A stretch of 64,000 bases of DNA, taken from Bacteroides sp. 43_108 (lineage in GTDB: Bacteria; Bacteroidota; Bacteroidia; Bacteroidales; Bacteroidaceae). The stretch lies in the NCBI GenBank assembly GCA_001915545.1, contig MNQS01000003.1, forward strand, positions 46,696 through 110,695, given 5' to 3'. The notes below the pieces were generated by a model that was given only the letters and a program-made list of their open reading frames with translations, had not been told where the DNA came from and searched no databases. The position numbers and the translations under genes are program-made. Of this stretch, positions 19,229-30,019 are shown in pieces (position 1 is the stretch's first letter; the number at the start of each line of letters is the position of its first letter).

Positions 19229-20010
19229 CGATGCGTCCCGTTTTGCTTGAATACGACCTGGGCGACGGTGTGCGCGCCTTCAGCACCACGCGGAGCGGAG
19301 GATGCGGAAAGGGTGCGTACGGAGAATTCAATGCCAACATGTTCTGTGGCGACGACAAGAAGAACGTGGAGGCAAACAGGGAGTATCTGTGTGCGGAACT
19401 GGGCATCGGCACAGAAAGCCTCATCATTCCGCATCAGGTGCACGGCACGGTGTGTGCCGACATCGACGATGGATTCATGCGCCTGGGCGATGACGAAAGG
19501 GCCGAAAGGCTGGAGGGCGTCGACGCCATGCTGACGTGCGAAAAGGGCGTGTGCATAGGTGTGTCGACAGCCGACTGCATCCCTATCCTGCTCTACGACA
19601 GGAAGAAAGGTGTGGCGGGAGCGGTGCACGCAGGATGGCGAGGCACGGCTCGGCGCATTGCCGAAAAGGCGGTGGGCAGGATGAAGGACGAGTTTGGAAG
19701 CCGTGCGGAGGACATACGCGCCGTGGTGGGCCCCGGCATATCGCTGGAGAGCTTCGAGGTGGGCGACGAGGTGTACGAGGAGTTCGGCCACGAGGGTTTC
19801 CCAATGGAGGAGATTGCAAGGCGGTACGGCGAGAAGTGGCACATCGACCTGTGGAAGGCCAACACGCTTCAGCTGGAAGGCGAAGGCGTGAGGAGCGAAA
19901 ACATAGAGGTGGCAGGTATATGCACGTACAAGAACTATGACCGTTTCTTTTCGGCAAGAAGGCTTTCGATAAACTCGGGCAGAATCCTTACGGGCATAAT
20001 GATGAACTGA
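19225..20010 (+). CDS. pgeF: Laccase-domain purine nucleoside phosphorylase/peptidoglycan editing factor
   Basis: A 261-residue YfiH/PgeF family protein (human relative LACC1). The metal and catalytic residues are in recognisable blocks: His in IIPHQVHG, Cys in [12 protein letters not shown] and His in [14 protein letters not shown]; a [11 protein letters not shown] block follows. Family members act on purine nucleosides and, in E. coli, remove wrongly incorporated L-serine peptidoglycan precursors. It overlaps obgE by four bases, so they are translated as a pair. It has no signal peptide and is probably cytoplasmic. Confidence 0.93.
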   Translation: MTMRPVLLEYDLGDGVRAFSTTRSGGCGKGAYGEFNANMFCGDDKKNVEANREYLCAELGIGTESLIIPHQVHGTVCADIDDGFMRLGDDERAERLEGVDAMLTCEKGVCIGVSTADCIPILLYDRKKGVAGAVHAGWRGTARRIAEKAVGRMKDEFGSRAEDIRAVVGPGISLESFEVGDEVYEEFGHEGFPMEEIARRYGEKWHIDLWKANTLQLEGEGVRSENIEVAGICTYKNYDRFFSARRLSINSGRILTGIMMN

Positions 20011-20092
20011 GGCGTGACGGGCAGATGCACTCCTCGGGAATGGCAAAAGGGAAAAAATAATTATAAGAAGAATAATAATAGAAGCGACAGGT

Positions 20093-20133
20093 CGTCGCCT
20101 GCATCAGACTTTTTCAGAATGATGCAGGCGACG
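20093..20133. terminator. Bidirectional terminator overlapping the GH115 stop codon
   Basis: A perfect 14-bp stem (20093-20106 with 20120-20133) with a 13-base loop, followed by a T-rich run on the plus strand and preceded by an A-rich stretch. It terminates pgeF. The minus-strand GH115 stop codon (20114-20116) lies in its loop, so the right arm encodes the last residues of that enzyme. Confidence 0.85.
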
Positions 20134-22525
20134 ATTTTCTTTTATGCTGAAGAGCCGTGACGGCATCGGGAGCGTAGATGCGGACCTGATCGACAACGAC
20201 GCCTTCATCAATAGCCCTGACCGTGAGGCGGTGCTTTTGGCCGGCGGCTTCGAGTGGAAGAATGAAGCGTCGGACGGCATGGTTGTAGAGGACATTCATT
20301 TTCCACTCCTCGGTGCGTCCGAAGGTGGCGTAGTCGACCACGTGCTCCTTGCCTCCGTCAACCGAAACCGAGATGCGGAGGTTGCGTCCGTCGACAGGAT
20401 GTACGGGCAGAAGGCAGAGTTCGACAAGAACCGACGTGTCGGCCTCAGCCTTGAAATCGAAGTGCAAGGCATTGCCCGGAGCCACGGATGCGGCCTTCTC
20501 TTCATATCCCAATCCTTCGCAAGGGGTGAAACTGCCGGCGGTGCATTCGGTGCCGTTCCATTCGTATGCAGGTGCGGGGAAGGCAGGCATAGGCTCGTCG
20601 GAGAGGGTTCTCTCGACCTTGTTGAAGACAGGCAGGCGCCGAGGTCGGCAATCCATGATGCCGTTCCACTTTCCGCCGTTGGCAAATCCGCGGTTGTATG
20701 TTTCCGTCAGCGCAGCGATGCTGTCGTATGCGGCATCGCTCTTTTCCCACTCAGACTTTCCATGGCGGGCAAGCTGGGCGTGGAGGAGCTTGAAGTTCAT
20801 CTGTGCGGATGCCTGCACGGGATATTTCACTAGCTGGAAATATTTGTCCATGTCGGCAACAGGCACGCTACGCCCAATCTTCTCGACCTTGTCGGAGATG
20901 CGCGCATAGCTCTTCATGCGTTCGAGTATCTCATCTTCGCTGAACGGAAGATCGGAGATGCGAGAGTACTTGGGATCGCGCTCTTCGGTGCGTGTGTTGC
21001 CCATGTACTCGGGCTTGTGGATGAAGGCAAGCCTGTAGTGCTCGGTCATGAGCGGGAGTATGTCGTCGGCACGCGAACCGAACTCGCGGTCAAGGAAGCC
21101 GGCAAAATGCTTTTTCCATCCTGAGGAGCGCACGGCATCCATGTTCCACGCCATGTCCATGAAGAGCTCAATCTGATATTCGGCAGGCTTGATGTCGCCG
21201 ACGTTGAGAATCCACATCTTCCTGATGCCCGAGTCGTAGGCACGGCTCATCTGGTTGTAGAGCAATGCAGGGCTGAAGGTGCCTAGCCAGAGGTAGTCGT
21301 GAGGACGTCCCCAGTAGGAAACGTGGTAGTAGATGCCGTTTCCGCCCGAGCGTGCACGTTCCTCGGCTGAAGGGAAATGGGTGATGTAGCCGTAGTTGTC
21401 GTCGCACCACATGAGTGTGACATCGTCGGGCACGTCGAGGCCCGACCTGTAGACATCGAGCACTTCCTTGTAGGGGATGAAGACTTGAGGCACGGAGGCG
21501 AGGTCGGGACTTACGTATTCGGCAATGAGACGGCGCTGGTCGGCAATGACCTGCGAGAGGACGCGGCGCTGTTCGTCTACGGTTTTCGCCCCGTTCATCT
21601 TTCCGTCGTGCACACCGCGCATGCCGAGAGTGTAGACAATCTCCTGCCCTGCCACCTCCTTGACACGCTCTTCCCAGAAACTGAGAACGTTGCGGCTGTT
21701 GTTGACATAGTCGTAGTCGCCGCGTCCGCGCACACCCCACTCCACGGCAGTGCTTGAGGCCATGGGTTCGCAGTGGGAACCGCCGATGAAGATGCCGTAG
21801 CGCGACGCCACCTCGCGGTTGCCCTCGGTGAGGAAGAACGGCACGGAGCATTCGTGCATCGGAGGCCAGTAGTAGTTGGCGCGCAGGCGCAGAAGGAGTT
21901 CGAATATGCGCTCAGTGGTGCGCGGGCCCACGATGCCTCGCTTGTTGCCTGGTTCCATGGTAAGACTGCTCCATGGCATGAGTCCCCAGTCCTCGTCGTT
22001 GATGAAAATGCCACGATACTCGACCGAGGGATATTGGAATGTATAGAAATCGGACGCAAGGCTGAAGGACTCCTTCTTCTCGCTGTGAGAATCGGCCCAC
22101 CACACCCACGGGGAAACACCGATAAGGCGCGACACCTCCATGAGGCCGTAAGCAGTTCCGTACTGGTCGCTTCCGACAACGACAAGCTTGCCTTCATCGT
22201 CAACGGCAACGACAAACGCCTGCCTGCGCCCCTTGAGCGGAGAAACGTCGACACCGCGGTAGTTGACGGACATGCCGGCGGTGAGTGTCGATACAATGAT
22301 GTCGGCATCGGTGCCGGAGGTTATGGCTACATCGGACGAGAAGACGTCGCGGAGGTCGTTCTTGAGGATGAACATGGCTGTATGAACGATTTTTGCATCT
22401 TCCCTGCATTCTACTGATATTGCAGCACCTCTTGTCAACGTAAAATCTGTATTATTTCCTGCACGGCCGGCAACAAGGCACAGTACGCTGGAAATAAAAA
22501 ACAAAAACATTTTTCTTGCATTCAT
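20114..22525 (-). CDS. Secreted glycoside hydrolase family 115 alpha-glucuronidase
   Basis: GH115 enzymes remove terminal (4-O-methyl-)glucuronic acid from xylan or arabinogalactan side chains. The protein has 803 residues. A signal peptide (MFLFFISSVLCLVAGRAG) precedes an N-terminal domain with VVVGSDQYGTAYGLMEVSR. The barrel has the family blocks WVWWADSHSEKKESF, FINDEDWGLMPW, YWPPMHECSVPFF and YHVSYWGRPHDYLWLGT. A C-terminal beta domain follows, shorter than in the largest members. The gene lies 10 bp after the end of the hybrid two-component gene on the same strand, so the two are probably cotranscribed. Its 3' end is built into the terminator hairpin. Confidence 0.9.
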   Translation of the reverse strand: MNARKMFLFFISSVLCLVAGRAGNNTDFTLTRGAAISVECREDAKIVHTAMFILKNDLRDVFSSDVAITSGTDADIIVSTLTAGMSVNYRGVDVSPLKGRRQAFVVAVDDEGKLVVVGSDQYGTAYGLMEVSRLIGVSPWVWWADSHSEKKESFSLASDFYTFQYPSVEYRGIFINDEDWGLMPWSSLTMEPGNKRGIVGPRTTERIFELLLRLRANYYWPPMHECSVPFFLTEGNREVASRYGIFIGGSHCEPMASSTAVEWGVRGRGDYDYVNNSRNVLSFWEERVKEVAGQEIVYTLGMRGVHDGKMNGAKTVDEQRRVLSQVIADQRRLIAEYVSPDLASVPQVFIPYKEVLDVYRSGLDVPDDVTLMWCDDNYGYITHFPSAEERARSGGNGIYYHVSYWGRPHDYLWLGTFSPALLYNQMSRAYDSGIRKMWILNVGDIKPAEYQIELFMDMAWNMDAVRSSGWKKHFAGFLDREFGSRADDILPLMTEHYRLAFIHKPEYMGNTRTEERDPKYSRISDLPFSEDEILERMKSYARISDKVEKIGRSVPVADMDKYFQLVKYPVQASAQMNFKLLHAQLARHGKSEWEKSDAAYDSIAALTETYNRGFANGGKWNGIMDCRPRRLPVFNKVERTLSDEPMPAFPAPAYEWNGTECTAGSFTPCEGLGYEEKAASVAPGNALHFDFKAEADTSVLVELCLLPVHPVDGRNLRISVSVDGGKEHVVDYATFGRTEEWKMNVLYNHAVRRFILPLEAAGQKHRLTVRAIDEGVVVDQVRIYAPDAVTALQHKRKSSPASF

Positions 22526-22535
22526 CTTATAAACA

Positions 22536-25500
22536 TTATTTATTACCTTTTTTCATTACAGCAGAAGGATTGACTCCATATTCACGATAGAAACACTCAC
22601 GGAAATATGTAATATCGTTGAATCCGCTCATGTATGCGGCTTCAGAAACATTACAGTTGCCTTCCGACAAAAGACGATAGCTGTTCTTCAAGCGCATCTT
22701 ACGTATGAACACATTTGCTGAAACTCCTGTCAGTCCTTTCATTTTACGATAAAAAGTAGAATAGCTCATGTTCATCTCCTTTGCAAGATAATTGACATCT
22801 AGTTTACCGTTCTCAATATTATCTTGCACCACCTCTGTAAGTTTCTTCATGAATTCTTCATCAAGACGGTTCATTGAGGCAATTGGAATATCGGATGCAG
22901 AGACTGGATTTGTATTCCCTTCATTCTTATTGCCGGAATATTCCGCGGCAAGAGAGGCCCGCATCTTGAAAATATTGCATATTCTAGTTCTTAAAAGCTT
23001 AATGCTGAAAGGTTTAGTGATATATGAGTCAGCACCGCAATCATAACCAGACTCTCTATCCTGCATGGAATCTTTTGCGGTCAGCAATATAACCGGTATA
23101 TGGCATGTTCTTATATCAGCTTTTATTTTCCGGCACATTTCAAAACCGTCCATTACAGGCATCATAACATCTGAAATAATTATATCAGGTATATGTTTTA
23201 ATGCATAATCCAAAGCGTACTTCCCGTCAAAAGCCTCAACAACATCAAACTCTTCTGCAAAAGCTTCAGCAACATAATGTCTTATATCGTCGTTGTCTTC
23301 TACTATAAGCATTACGCGTTTAGACTGATCTTCGACGCCAGCTTTTTTTTCTTCACCGACAGGCATCGCGTCATCCAGATGGACTGCATCGGCGTAAATT
23401 TCATCTGCGGGGATTCGGAATGTGAAAACAGAACCTGCCCCAAGCTTGCTCTCAACATATACTTGACCGTGGTGAAGCTCTATCAGCGACTTGACCAGTG
23501 CGAGTCCTATACCTGTACCAGAAGCCTGATGCCTGCCGTTGGCCTGAAAATAGCGTTCGAAAATATGGGGCAGCGACTGTTTATCAATGCCATAGCCAGT
23601 ATCGGCAACACTTATTTCTGCATAGCGTACTCCATTGTCATGAATTATTTGCATCGAAACACATATCTGCCCATGTTCCGTATATTTTACAGCATTTGAA
23701 AGCAAATTGTCCATTACAGTAGAAATTATATCCGGATCATAGTATATTTTATCTCCACTGTCATCTACATCTATTTTCAGCTCTACACCACGATTGCTGC
23801 ACATATCCTTAAAGCCCAAAGCAGCTTCGGCAATCAAATTGCCAAGTGTGCCGTAAACAACGGACAGTTTTCTATTGTTTGTTTCTGTCTTGCGGAACTC
23901 CAGCAGACGTCCTACCATGTTGAGGAGCTTACGGGCACTGGCATGTATGGTTTCAACCTTAAGCCTTGATTCGCGAGAAAGAGAAGCATCGCTCTCCAAA
24001 TCCTCCAACGGCCCGATTATAAGCGTAAGCGGCGTACGCAGTTCGTGCGTCACATTTGTATAAAACTTCAATCTTTCATCATTCAGTCTTTTCTCTTTCT
24101 CGGCAGTTACCTTTTTCAGCCGTTCTTCTTTCTTCCGCTCGAGTCTGATTCTATAATATCTTATAAATGAAAAAGAAAGGCCGATCAACACCAGCAAATA
24201 TACAATCCAGGCGTACAATGAAGACCACAAAGGCTGTTTTACTGCAATGGTAACCATAGCTTCTGTATCTGTACCGTAATTTATCTGATTTTTCAGTCGT
24301 GCCCTGATATGAAGAATATATTTTCCGGGAGACAAATCCTGCAAAATGATACTGTTCGTTCCATGCACGTCAATCCATCGTTCGTCAAGCCCATCCACCA
24401 TGTATGCATACTCTACCTGACGGCTTTGAGAAAAGTCCGATACAGCAAAACTTATGCGGAACGAGTTGCATTCATATTCAAATTCATATTCGCCTCCGTC
24501 ATGCATGCCTAAAAAACGAGTTTCTCGGTTTTCATCAAGAAATTCACACTCCGTTATATTTACATCTGACGACTTATGTTGGCTTTCAACCTTGTACGGA
24601 TCAACAACAACAGCACCGCCAAGCGATGCAAAATACAACAATCCTCCAGGTCCGCAATCAGCTCCGCACTCTACAAACAAGTTTTTAGGTACTCCATCAT
24701 TGAAATCGTAATTGGCAACCATAACAGAATCGGGCATACTTACATCCAATCTGGAAATACCGCAATCGTAGCTCACCCATATGAACCCATTACTGTCACC
24801 TATGACAGATTTTATATTATTATCCATCAGGCCTGCATCTGAATCAAGAACCATTACATCGTGCGGTTTTTCAATATCCTTAATATACGCTATCCCCCGC
24901 GTGGTAACAGCCCATATCCAACCTGCCCGGTCAAAATACAGCTGCCTGATGGTGTTTGAAGGCAAGCCGGATTGAGTATCTAAATAAAACTTCAAATTAA
25001 GGTCCTTGTCCAGAACCACAATCCCTCCTCCATATGTGCCCATCCACAACCTACCTTTATTATCAAGCACCATGCTGTATATGTACTTTTCCTTCAATAT
25101 ACGGTTCACCTCATCAACTTTTCTGACTTTTCCTGTCTTTTCCGAATACTCAAGCAGACCATATTCAGTGCCGACCAATACATATCCGTCACGAACAGAA
25201 CAAAATGAGATTACGTCAACATATTCCATTCCAATGTCGATACGGCTGAGCCTGCGTGTTCCATTTTCAATCTTGACCAATCCATCGTCAAATAATCCGC
25301 AAAGCATATTTCCCTGATTGTCCTCGTAGAATCCCATGACCCTCACAAACGATCTATTCAAAACAGGCGTCAAATCTATAGACGCCTCAAGCTTTCCGCT
25401 ATTGAATATAGCCACTTCGTTCTCACTCCCAATCCACATATTTCCACGACTGTCAGCCTTAATGCTCCATACCGGACGTTCAATCACAGCATTTTTCTTC

Positions 25501-26591
25501 AGCCATGTATAAGGAAGGACGGTGAATTTGTTGGAGCTGTGCGACACAAAATCAATACCTGCACCGTAATTTCCTATCCATATATTACCAAATGAATCTT
25601 TCATCAGGCTTCTTATATTTCTAGATGAAATAGCCCCGTCCGAATTGTCGTACGTGTGGTTTTCGAAACTCACACCGTCCGGCTCCGCAAGCCCCGCCGA
25701 CTCTATGTCCAGCAGGCTCAATCCGCCTATATCCGTCCCCACCCACAATTCGCCCCTCTCCATTTCTGCAATACAGTATACATGGTCCGAAAGCAGGCTG
25801 TTCGCGCGATTGTCATCATGACAAAACACAGTAAAATCATTCTTTTCAAGACTGAACAACGCCAATCCATGGTTTGTGCCGACCCAAATGTTGCCACGGC
25901 TGTCTGTGTAAATATCATATACGTTATTTCCGGGGATGCTCCTATCATCGCCGTTCACATGACGGTAATTCCTGGCCACACCGGTTCTTATATCCAGAAC
26001 TGTCATTCCTCCACGGTCATGTCCGATAAAGATTCGTCCTCGCCCATCGTCCATAACGCATCGAACATATTTATGCGATTCCCCTTTGTCCGACTTTACC
26101 GGAAAAGGTTTAAATATTCCTTCATCTGCATAATATTTAACTATCCCATTGTAATGATTGGCTATTATAATATTCCCGTCATGACCCTTTACGATATCAG
26201 ATATATTATTCAGAACATAATCTTGTCCTGATTCGAGACACTGAAGTTTCAATGTAGAACAATCCAATATTACAAGATTCTCGTTGGTACCTATCCACAA
26301 ACGATTTTCACGGTCATCATACATCAGGCAAGTAATGCTGTTACAGCATAGTCCGGAGTTGCTTTCGTTGAAAACAGTAAATGAATGTCCGTCATATCTG
26401 GAAAGGCCATTTTCTGTACCGACCCACACATATCCCATACTATCCTGCACCATACATGTCACCAAATCATTTGAAAGCCCGTCCTCCATTCCTATATGTC
26501 TGCATTTGTGTCCGAATGCGCCGGATATTTGTGCAGCACACGAAATATCAACAAGGCTTAAGACAAACAATACATATAAAAATAATTTCAT
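22536..26591 (-). CDS. Hybrid two-component system sensor/regulator (HTCS)
   Basis: A 1351-residue single-chain sensor kinase and transcription factor of the kind that controls Bacteroidetes glycan loci. Order: signal peptide (MKLFLYVLFVLSLVDISCAA), two seven-bladed periplasmic propellers with repeats like DSRGNIWVGTNHGLALF, a Y_Y_Y domain at about 695-760, a transmembrane helix at about 775-800, HisKA with His849 in VTHELRTPL, HATPase with DNLLSNAVKYT, a receiver with phospho-acceptor Asp1141 in ISDVMMPVMDG, and an AraC domain over the last 110 residues. All key residues are present. It is divergent from the secreted protein genes starting at 26974, and upstream of GH115 on its own strand; both sets are likely targets. 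Confidence 0.95.
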   Translation of the reverse strand: MKLFLYVLFVLSLVDISCAAQISGAFGHKCRHIGMEDGLSNDLVTCMVQDSMGYVWVGTENGLSRYDGHSFTVFNESNSGLCCNSITCLMYDDRENRLWIGTNENLVILDCSTLKLQCLESGQDYVLNNISDIVKGHDGNIIIANHYNGIVKYYADEGIFKPFPVKSDKGESHKYVRCVMDDGRGRIFIGHDRGGMTVLDIRTGVARNYRHVNGDDRSIPGNNVYDIYTDSRGNIWVGTNHGLALFSLEKNDFTVFCHDDNRANSLLSDHVYCIAEMERGELWVGTDIGGLSLLDIESAGLAEPDGVSFENHTYDNSDGAISSRNIRSLMKDSFGNIWIGNYGAGIDFVSHSSNKFTVLPYTWLKKNAVIERPVWSIKADSRGNMWIGSENEVAIFNSGKLEASIDLTPVLNRSFVRVMGFYEDNQGNMLCGLFDDGLVKIENGTRRLSRIDIGMEYVDVISFCSVRDGYVLVGTEYGLLEYSEKTGKVRKVDEVNRILKEKYIYSMVLDNKGRLWMGTYGGGIVVLDKDLNLKFYLDTQSGLPSNTIRQLYFDRAGWIWAVTTRGIAYIKDIEKPHDVMVLDSDAGLMDNNIKSVIGDSNGFIWVSYDCGISRLDVSMPDSVMVANYDFNDGVPKNLFVECGADCGPGGLLYFASLGGAVVVDPYKVESQHKSSDVNITECEFLDENRETRFLGMHDGGEYEFEYECNSFRISFAVSDFSQSRQVEYAYMVDGLDERWIDVHGTNSIILQDLSPGKYILHIRARLKNQINYGTDTEAMVTIAVKQPLWSSLYAWIVYLLVLIGLSFSFIRYYRIRLERKKEERLKKVTAEKEKRLNDERLKFYTNVTHELRTPLTLIIGPLEDLESDASLSRESRLKVETIHASARKLLNMVGRLLEFRKTETNNRKLSVVYGTLGNLIAEAALGFKDMCSNRGVELKIDVDDSGDKIYYDPDIISTVMDNLLSNAVKYTEHGQICVSMQIIHDNGVRYAEISVADTGYGIDKQSLPHIFERYFQANGRHQASGTGIGLALVKSLIELHHGQVYVESKLGAGSVFTFRIPADEIYADAVHLDDAMPVGEEKKAGVEDQSKRVMLIVEDNDDIRHYVAEAFAEEFDVVEAFDGKYALDYALKHIPDIIISDVMMPVMDGFEMCRKIKADIRTCHIPVILLTAKDSMQDRESGYDCGADSYITKPFSIKLLRTRICNIFKMRASLAAEYSGNKNEGNTNPVSASDIPIASMNRLDEEFMKKLTEVVQDNIENGKLDVNYLAKEMNMSYSTFYRKMKGLTGVSANVFIRKMRLKNSYRLLSEGNCNVSEAAYMSGFNDITYFRECFYREYGVNPSAVMKKGNK

Positions 26592-26973
26592 ACCTTTTTT
26601 ATTTTATAATTAAATTACAACAATGTTCCGGCTTTACAAAATACAGAAAAAAACTTATCAAGTGCAAATATATAAAGCCAGCTGTTGCCATACGGCAGAA
26701 AACACCTGCATCTTTGAAAGATTTACACATCACATAGCAGGAATCTTCAGATACCAGATTGTTTTTGCTATTCGTGCCGTATCATTTTTGCCTGCTGAAT
26801 GCATTAATACACAGAACTGCAATTTTGAAATATTTCACCATCATGCATGAAAGAAAAAGCCACCATAAATATAAGAATGATGCCATATATTTATACTGTA
26901 CATTTTTGTATACCATATACGTAAATACACAAAACAACAGATCTGTTAACAACTAATTAAAAAACTACACATT
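26592..26973. other. Divergent intergenic region, HTCS and glycan cluster
   Basis: A 382-bp AT-rich gap between divergent genes, where HTCS binding sites are expected. I see no coding frame with protein features, no strong hairpin and no exact TAnnTTTG box. A near match (TACATTTTTG, about 80 bp before 26974) could be a weak, activated promoter. Confidence 0.4.
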
Positions 26974-29900
26974 ATGAAAAAACATCATTTATTACTTTTA
27001 CTTTTCATGTTTTGCATGAATGCAGTAGAGCTATATTCTCAAGACGACGTCAGTATAGGAATTGACATGACCGAAAAGGTTGCCAACGGTGGCTTCGATG
27101 ACCAATACGAAGGATGGACGATAGATGCACCGGGGCAAAAAATCAGCACAGCAGAAAAAGCCGATGGTTTGATTCCGGGCGGGCAGAACCATCTGCAGCT
27201 TTGGGTCGGCAGCGGCGGTATAAACGGAAAAGTCTATCAGCAGATCAGCAATCTGCCAAACGGCATATACACAGTGACAGCCATTATTGTACCAAGCTTC
27301 GAGGGTTCCATATCCCTGTATGCCAATGAAACAAAATCTCCGTTAACATCGGGCGACAATAAAATGTATCAAGCTACGACCATCGTTTCCGACGGTATTC
27401 TGGAAATAGGTGTCGAACTGTCAACAACGGGTTCTACCTTAATTGACATGGACGACTTCAGGCTATATTTCAGCAGCGATGATGAAGCTGAAATAATCGA
27501 AATGCTCAAGAACCAGGTTCAGAATATAATAGATGAGACACAGTCGTTCATCGATGAAGAATTCGCAGATTATCCTGGGATGCAGGCCGAGTTTGGAGAT
27601 ATGCTCATGAATTATGATGCATACGGCATCACCGACAAAGAAACAGGGTACAAAATGATAGAAGACATAAAGGAAATACAGAGCAAGATGAATATCGCCC
27701 TGAAAAATGCAGAAGATCTCAAGGAAGCAATCAAAAAAACAGAAGTATTAATAACATCCACCACCACTTATCCTGGAATAGACGCATTGATCGAAACGTA
27801 TGAAACCATTGTAAGTTTCTATGACAGCCAAGCTGGAACTTCAGATGAATATGCGATGTATTTGGAAAAGCTCAATAAAGCAATAGAAGCATATAGCATG
27901 TCGCAGGATGCGACTTTGGACAAACCGGCAGACTATACATATCTGATAAAGCATCCGCAATTCTGCATTCCTGAAGCAGAAGGAATAATGCAGGAAGACA
28001 GCACCATGCTGTATCCTTACGGAGAAAATTATGCTCAAGGAAAAGTTCCGGCAGAAGCTACAAGCGAAGGATGGTATATCGGCAACGGAGGAGGAGACCA
28101 GAAATTGAGCTTCTCTCAGCAGCGTATATGCTGGAATGCCTGGAACAACAACTTTGACTACCTGAGCATCAACCAGGACCTGACAGAACTGCCTAACGGA
28201 TATTACTCAATATCAGCCGACTTCATTACTCATCCGGGATGTGCGACCACCCAGCACACATATGCCGAGACAAATGCACTGAAAGTGACATCTGACACAT
28301 TAAAAGAAGGACGAAGCATTACCCAGGAGCCATATAACGGTAGATGGCAGACACTGAAGACAGACCTGATAATAGTGACAAACGGAAAAATGACTATCGG
28401 AGCAGAATCCACAGGAGACAAGGTGAACACGCCTGCAGACTTTGGAGGTTCGGCAACAGACCACTCGCGCGGATGGTTTTTGGTTTCAAACTTCAAGCTA
28501 TACTATCACGGTCCGGCAAGTACAGAGGATATCAAAAACATCTTGACAGGGAAACTGGCCGAATGTCAAGCACAATGTGACACCATGATGTTCAGATACG
28601 ACAAGAATGCCTACCAGGACTCCATTGACAAGTGCAGAAATGCATCAACGGCTGATGAAATCAACAGCGCGCTGAATATTCTTTCGGAAGCTCAGAAAGA
28701 AGCCGAAAAATCCATATCCAAACAAACGGAAATCGCAGCCGGTGTGTATGCATCGATGGCCGATTCGATTGCAGAAGGCAATTATACCGGTGAAATTGCA
28801 TCTGTCGCACGTATACTTCACGATTGCATGCAGATGGAAATAGAATCGGAATACGCAACGTACACAGAAATGGACAGTCTTGTGTCCATACTTGACGTGT
28901 TTGTGAATGAATACATACCTGTATACAGAACAGCAGCTTCAATGGATGTTTCTGACGAAAAATGCAGAGCCAACCTGCATGCCAACATGGACAGGCAAAT
29001 ATCCGAATACGAAAGCATGACAGATCTTCCGGAAATGACCCTGGTTGAAGAACATGTAGAAGAACTGTATAAAGCCATAATGCAGTGCAAGGCAATGGAT
29101 TTATACCTAAGCGGAACAACCGACTACACATCGCTGATAGCCAATCCGAGCATAGAAAATTCCAGCTCTGGCAACGCAGAAGGATGGACTATAACTGTAA
29201 CCGGTGGAAACTACGTTACAAGCAGCGGGCAACAGGTTGACGGAGCATCAGACGGACGATATATGGATTCTTACAACGGCACTGCCGGCAATCTTCTTTA
29301 TAACGCATATCAAACCATAGAGAATCTGCCTTCAGGAATTTACAAAGTCAGAGCCATGATGCGTACATCAAGCGACGAGGGAGTATATCTTTATGCAATA
29401 GCCGACAATGATTCAGCAACGACATCACTTGCAGAAGTTTCAAGGGAAAGAATCAACATAACACGCTACGGCGGGCCGAAAGCGCAAGACGGGCTTGACT
29501 CAATAGCTGCAGTGGTAGGCCAGTACGGGTCAATCTGGTGCGACCTGTACGACAGGACTGAAGGCGGCGCAACTGCCGATGTGGCACAAGCAGATACACT
29601 TAACGCAAACAGCGCAAGAGGTTATGGCTGGCAATATAAAGAAGTAGAGATTGAAGTAACCGGACACACTCTTACCATTGGAGCAACATGCGATTCGACA
29701 TTCACAAAGAATCACGGAGGAAGAGCTTTCACAGGACAATGGTTCTCTGCCGATAACTTTACATTGACATTGGTGAAGGAAGGCAACAACGACAATTGGA
29801 ATCCGTCTACAGGCATCTCATCTGTCGGAGAGACAAAAGACGAAGAGTTGAAAGTAAAGGTTCAAGACGGAGCAATCACAACCAACGGCGACATCTACAG

Positions 29901-29997
29901 CTTGAACGGCATAAAAATAGCCAATGGAAGTAAAGTGCCTAAAGGCGTGTATATAATACGTCTTAAAGAGAACAGCAAAAAGATTATTGTAAGATAA
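26974..29997 (+). CDS. Large secreted non-catalytic multi-module carbohydrate-binding-like protein
   Basis: A 1007-residue secreted protein with no recognisable catalytic domain. After a signal peptide comes a jelly-roll-like module at about 29-168 that is nearly identical to modules in the next two genes. Then a helical FIVAR-like region (about 170-310), a second beta module (about 320-510, with DQKLSFSQQRICWNAW), another helical stretch and a third beta module (about 710-935). The tail (SLNGIKIANGSK...KGVYIIRL...KIIVR) resembles type IX secretion sorting domains. It probably binds or displays on glycans at the cell surface. It heads the plus-strand glycan cluster, and a strong hairpin separates it from the next gene. 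No characterised relative is known to me. Confidence 0.8.
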   Translation: MKKHHLLLLLFMFCMNAVELYSQDDVSIGIDMTEKVANGGFDDQYEGWTIDAPGQKISTAEKADGLIPGGQNHLQLWVGSGGINGKVYQQISNLPNGIYTVTAIIVPSFEGSISLYANETKSPLTSGDNKMYQATTIVSDGILEIGVELSTTGSTLIDMDDFRLYFSSDDEAEIIEMLKNQVQNIIDETQSFIDEEFADYPGMQAEFGDMLMNYDAYGITDKETGYKMIEDIKEIQSKMNIALKNAEDLKEAIKKTEVLITSTTTYPGIDALIETYETIVSFYDSQAGTSDEYAMYLEKLNKAIEAYSMSQDATLDKPADYTYLIKHPQFCIPEAEGIMQEDSTMLYPYGENYAQGKVPAEATSEGWYIGNGGGDQKLSFSQQRICWNAWNNNFDYLSINQDLTELPNGYYSISADFITHPGCATTQHTYAETNALKVTSDTLKEGRSITQEPYNGRWQTLKTDLIIVTNGKMTIGAESTGDKVNTPADFGGSATDHSRGWFLVSNFKLYYHGPASTEDIKNILTGKLAECQAQCDTMMFRYDKNAYQDSIDKCRNASTADEINSALNILSEAQKEAEKSISKQTEIAAGVYASMADSIAEGNYTGEIASVARILHDCMQMEIESEYATYTEMDSLVSILDVFVNEYIPVYRTAASMDVSDEKCRANLHANMDRQISEYESMTDLPEMTLVEEHVEELYKAIMQCKAMDLYLSGTTDYTSLIANPSIENSSSGNAEGWTITVTGGNYVTSSGQQVDGASDGRYMDSYNGTAGNLLYNAYQTIENLPSGIYKVRAMMRTSSDEGVYLYAIADNDSATTSLAEVSRERINITRYGGPKAQDGLDSIAAVVGQYGSIWCDLYDRTEGGATADVAQADTLNANSARGYGWQYKEVEIEVTGHTLTIGATCDSTFTKNHGGRAFTGQWFSADNFTLTLVKEGNNDNWNPSTGISSVGETKDEELKVKVQDGAITTNGDIYSLNGIKIANGSKVPKGVYIIRLKENSKKIIVR

Positions 29998-30019
29998 CTT
30001 GTACACAAGTGCAGATTCC

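Noticed and set aside
18592..20046. Minus-strand frame opposite obgE and pgeF
   Set aside because: Shadow frame with long serine runs mirroring the acidic ObgE tail.
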